DNA of 64,000 nucleotides from Eudromia elegans (lineage: Eukaryota > Chordata > Aves > Tinamiformes > Tinamidae), in the NCBI GenBank assembly GCA_003342815.1, contig PTEX01000032.1, positions 5,019,329 through 5,083,328 of the forward strand. The letters run 5' to 3'. The notes below the pieces were generated by a model, which was not told where the DNA came from, did no database searches, and was given only the letters and a program-made list of their open reading frames with translations. The position numbers and the translations under genes are program-made. Shown here in pieces: positions 62,511 to 64,000 of the stretch. Position 1 is the stretch's first letter. Each line of letters begins with the position of its first letter.

Positions 62511-64000
62511 TACCTTTTAAAGGGTCCGAGCGAGTGGTACCAGCACCCGATTGCCTCTGGGGTCTCTTTCCAGAAGACCTGGTAAGCTGTTCAGGCCCCT
62601 TCCATTCTCCGGCTGTTCCCAGCGTGTCCCGCTTCCCGAGGGACGTCACAGCCTTCTTTGGATACTTCTACCTTCCTTTGGCAAAGGATGAAGTCCCAAA
62701 GAGAGATGCATTGGAGTCATGCAGGAAGAGAGTCCCCCTGGGTTCGGTTTGGGGTGAGCGCTGTGTTAGTCCTGTGTGGCAGCTCAAAGCCACGGGAGCA
62801 GCTTATAAAACAAAACATTGCCAAGATCACCCACAGTTGTTGGAGAACTCGTTACTTAAAGCCAAGCTGCTGCAAAGCCACGTGCTGCTGGATTTTTGAT
62901 GCTGCTTTCTGAAGCAGGGGGGGGGCACCCTTGGCCAGCGGCAGATTATATTACAAATTTATATTATGGATTATATTACAAGTGCAGAGAAGATGTTTTA
63001 ATCTTCACACACCTACATTCCCCTGCTCCTATCATAACTTTGTACAAACTAGTGAGTTATATTTAGTTCATATAAAATCACCACTCAGAGTCTCTAAGGC
63101 TCGAGTGAGTGGCCAAGAACAATTCTTAAAATGAGAGTTTTATCTAAAAACGTAGCCCATTTAGAAGGCAGGCACTGCACTTCATCCTTCATCTTCACAG
63201 CATCTTCATCATAGCCCTATCTAGCAGAGCTTTAGACTTCAGGGAAACTCTTTCACCTTCACCTTTTCCCAAAGCCAGCAAAACCAAACCACCAAAATGA
63301 CCCCAACCAGAAACCCCACCCCAACTCCCACCACCACAGCATTAAGCAGCCAGTTGACCCAACGATCCCTCCTTGACCCCAAGACACTTTCCAATCCATA
63401 ACCAGGAGCTCCACAGAACAGCAGGACCCATCCCCTCGGGCTCCCACAGCCACCTTCAGCCCAGCTTATTTCATTCCTTCGGGGGATTTTTCCCATTTAA
63501 ACCCTTCCCGGAACAGCTGCGATGACCAGGAGAAGCCATAGGCTCAACCTCGTGCACACACAAGCTGAACACTCTGATACCCTTGCCAACAAAACAACAT
63601 CCTTTTGACCGTAAATAGGTGTTTTGAGCAAGGAGGAGTGCCTTGGTCCAGTGTTTTGGAGTATTAGAGAGTTTTCTTCGGGAGGAGCTCTGGGAAGAGT
63701 CTCCTTGAGGCACAGAGGGAGCAGCAGGTGCCATGTCTGTCTCTTCTCCCCCCATCAGGCCCTGCAGAACTGGGTGCACACTAAGAGCAGTTGCTTTGGG
63801 TTCTTGAGCAACCAAGTTTCAGCATCAAATCAAACTGTCATGAAAACGCCACCACAGGAATGGCTTTCTACCCAACCATAGTTTGAAGTCACATTTCACT
63901 TCCTGCAATCAAAGGTGAAGCTTTTCTCCTCTTATTTTTTGTCAAAAACATAAGGGGCCTTTCCAGATAAAAGAGCTCCTGGTTGCAGCATCAGTTTTGT
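62511..64000. other. Downstream intergenic DNA
   Basis: No gene recognised. A G7 run lies at about 62917. The stretch at 63240-63360 is C/A-rich on this strand and G-rich on the other. Open frames here show no known domain. Confidence 0.6.

Noticed and set aside
63292-63345. Possible G-quadruplex on the minus strand
   Set aside because: G-runs exist but one loop is about 9 bases, so it misses the usual strict pattern.
63239-63496. Minus-strand frame that looks like a membrane helix (Val/Gly/Trp-rich)
   Set aside because: The hydrophobic look comes from a simple G/T-rich strand. There is no gene context.

Overview
This window is eukaryotic, and I read it as bird (or at least sauropsid) genomic DNA. 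It holds one recognisable protein gene, TRPC5 (transient receptor potential canonical 5), on the + strand. Ten coding exons, all with GT-AG introns and matching phases, run from the start codon at 8930 to the stop at 59637. They join into a predicted 989-residue channel. Human TRPC5 is 973 residues as I recall it, and hallmark residues fall at the same numbers: the Zn-binding H172/C176/C178/C181, E543, the C553/C558 pair, the LFW motif at 575-577 and E595/E598. The C-terminus ends in the PDZ ligand VTTRL.

The bird reading rests on three things: a CR1 LINE fragment on the minus strand (55889-56439), very few other interspersed repeats, and a coding span of about 51 kb where the mammalian gene spans several hundred kb. 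The species cannot be named from sequence alone.

Layout: 1-8908 is the 3' part of the 5'-most intron, or other upstream DNA; no promoter or upstream non-coding exon could be identified. Coding exon 1 (8909-9307) carries a 21-base 5' UTR remnant and the first ankyrin repeats. Exon 2 (22002-22523) lies between 12.7 kb and 14.0 kb introns and completes the ankyrin and linker domain. Exons 3-6 (36490-46982) encode the transmembrane segments and pore. A 10.2 kb GC-rich intron follows. Exons 7-10 (57163-59637) are clustered and encode the TRP helix, the calmodulin/IP3-receptor-binding and coiled-coil region and the long cytoplasmic tail. The 3' UTR starts at 59638 and may run to a poly(A) signal at 62485. 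It appears to contain an ancient MIR-type SINE. From about 62.5 kb to the end I see no gene.

The introns contain a 35-bp degenerate minisatellite, a 33-bp tandem duplication, a near-perfect 26-bp hairpin, a 21-bp inverted repeat, simple repeats, CpG-rich patches and a GATA-site cluster. No RNA gene, CRISPR array, retrovirus-like element or second protein gene was supported. The most useful targets for a second look are the hairpin at 21277-21362, the inverted repeat at 42452-42742, the TRPC4-like segment encoded by exon 7, the AUG that overlaps the TRPC5 start, and the intronic CpG cluster at 25650-25723.
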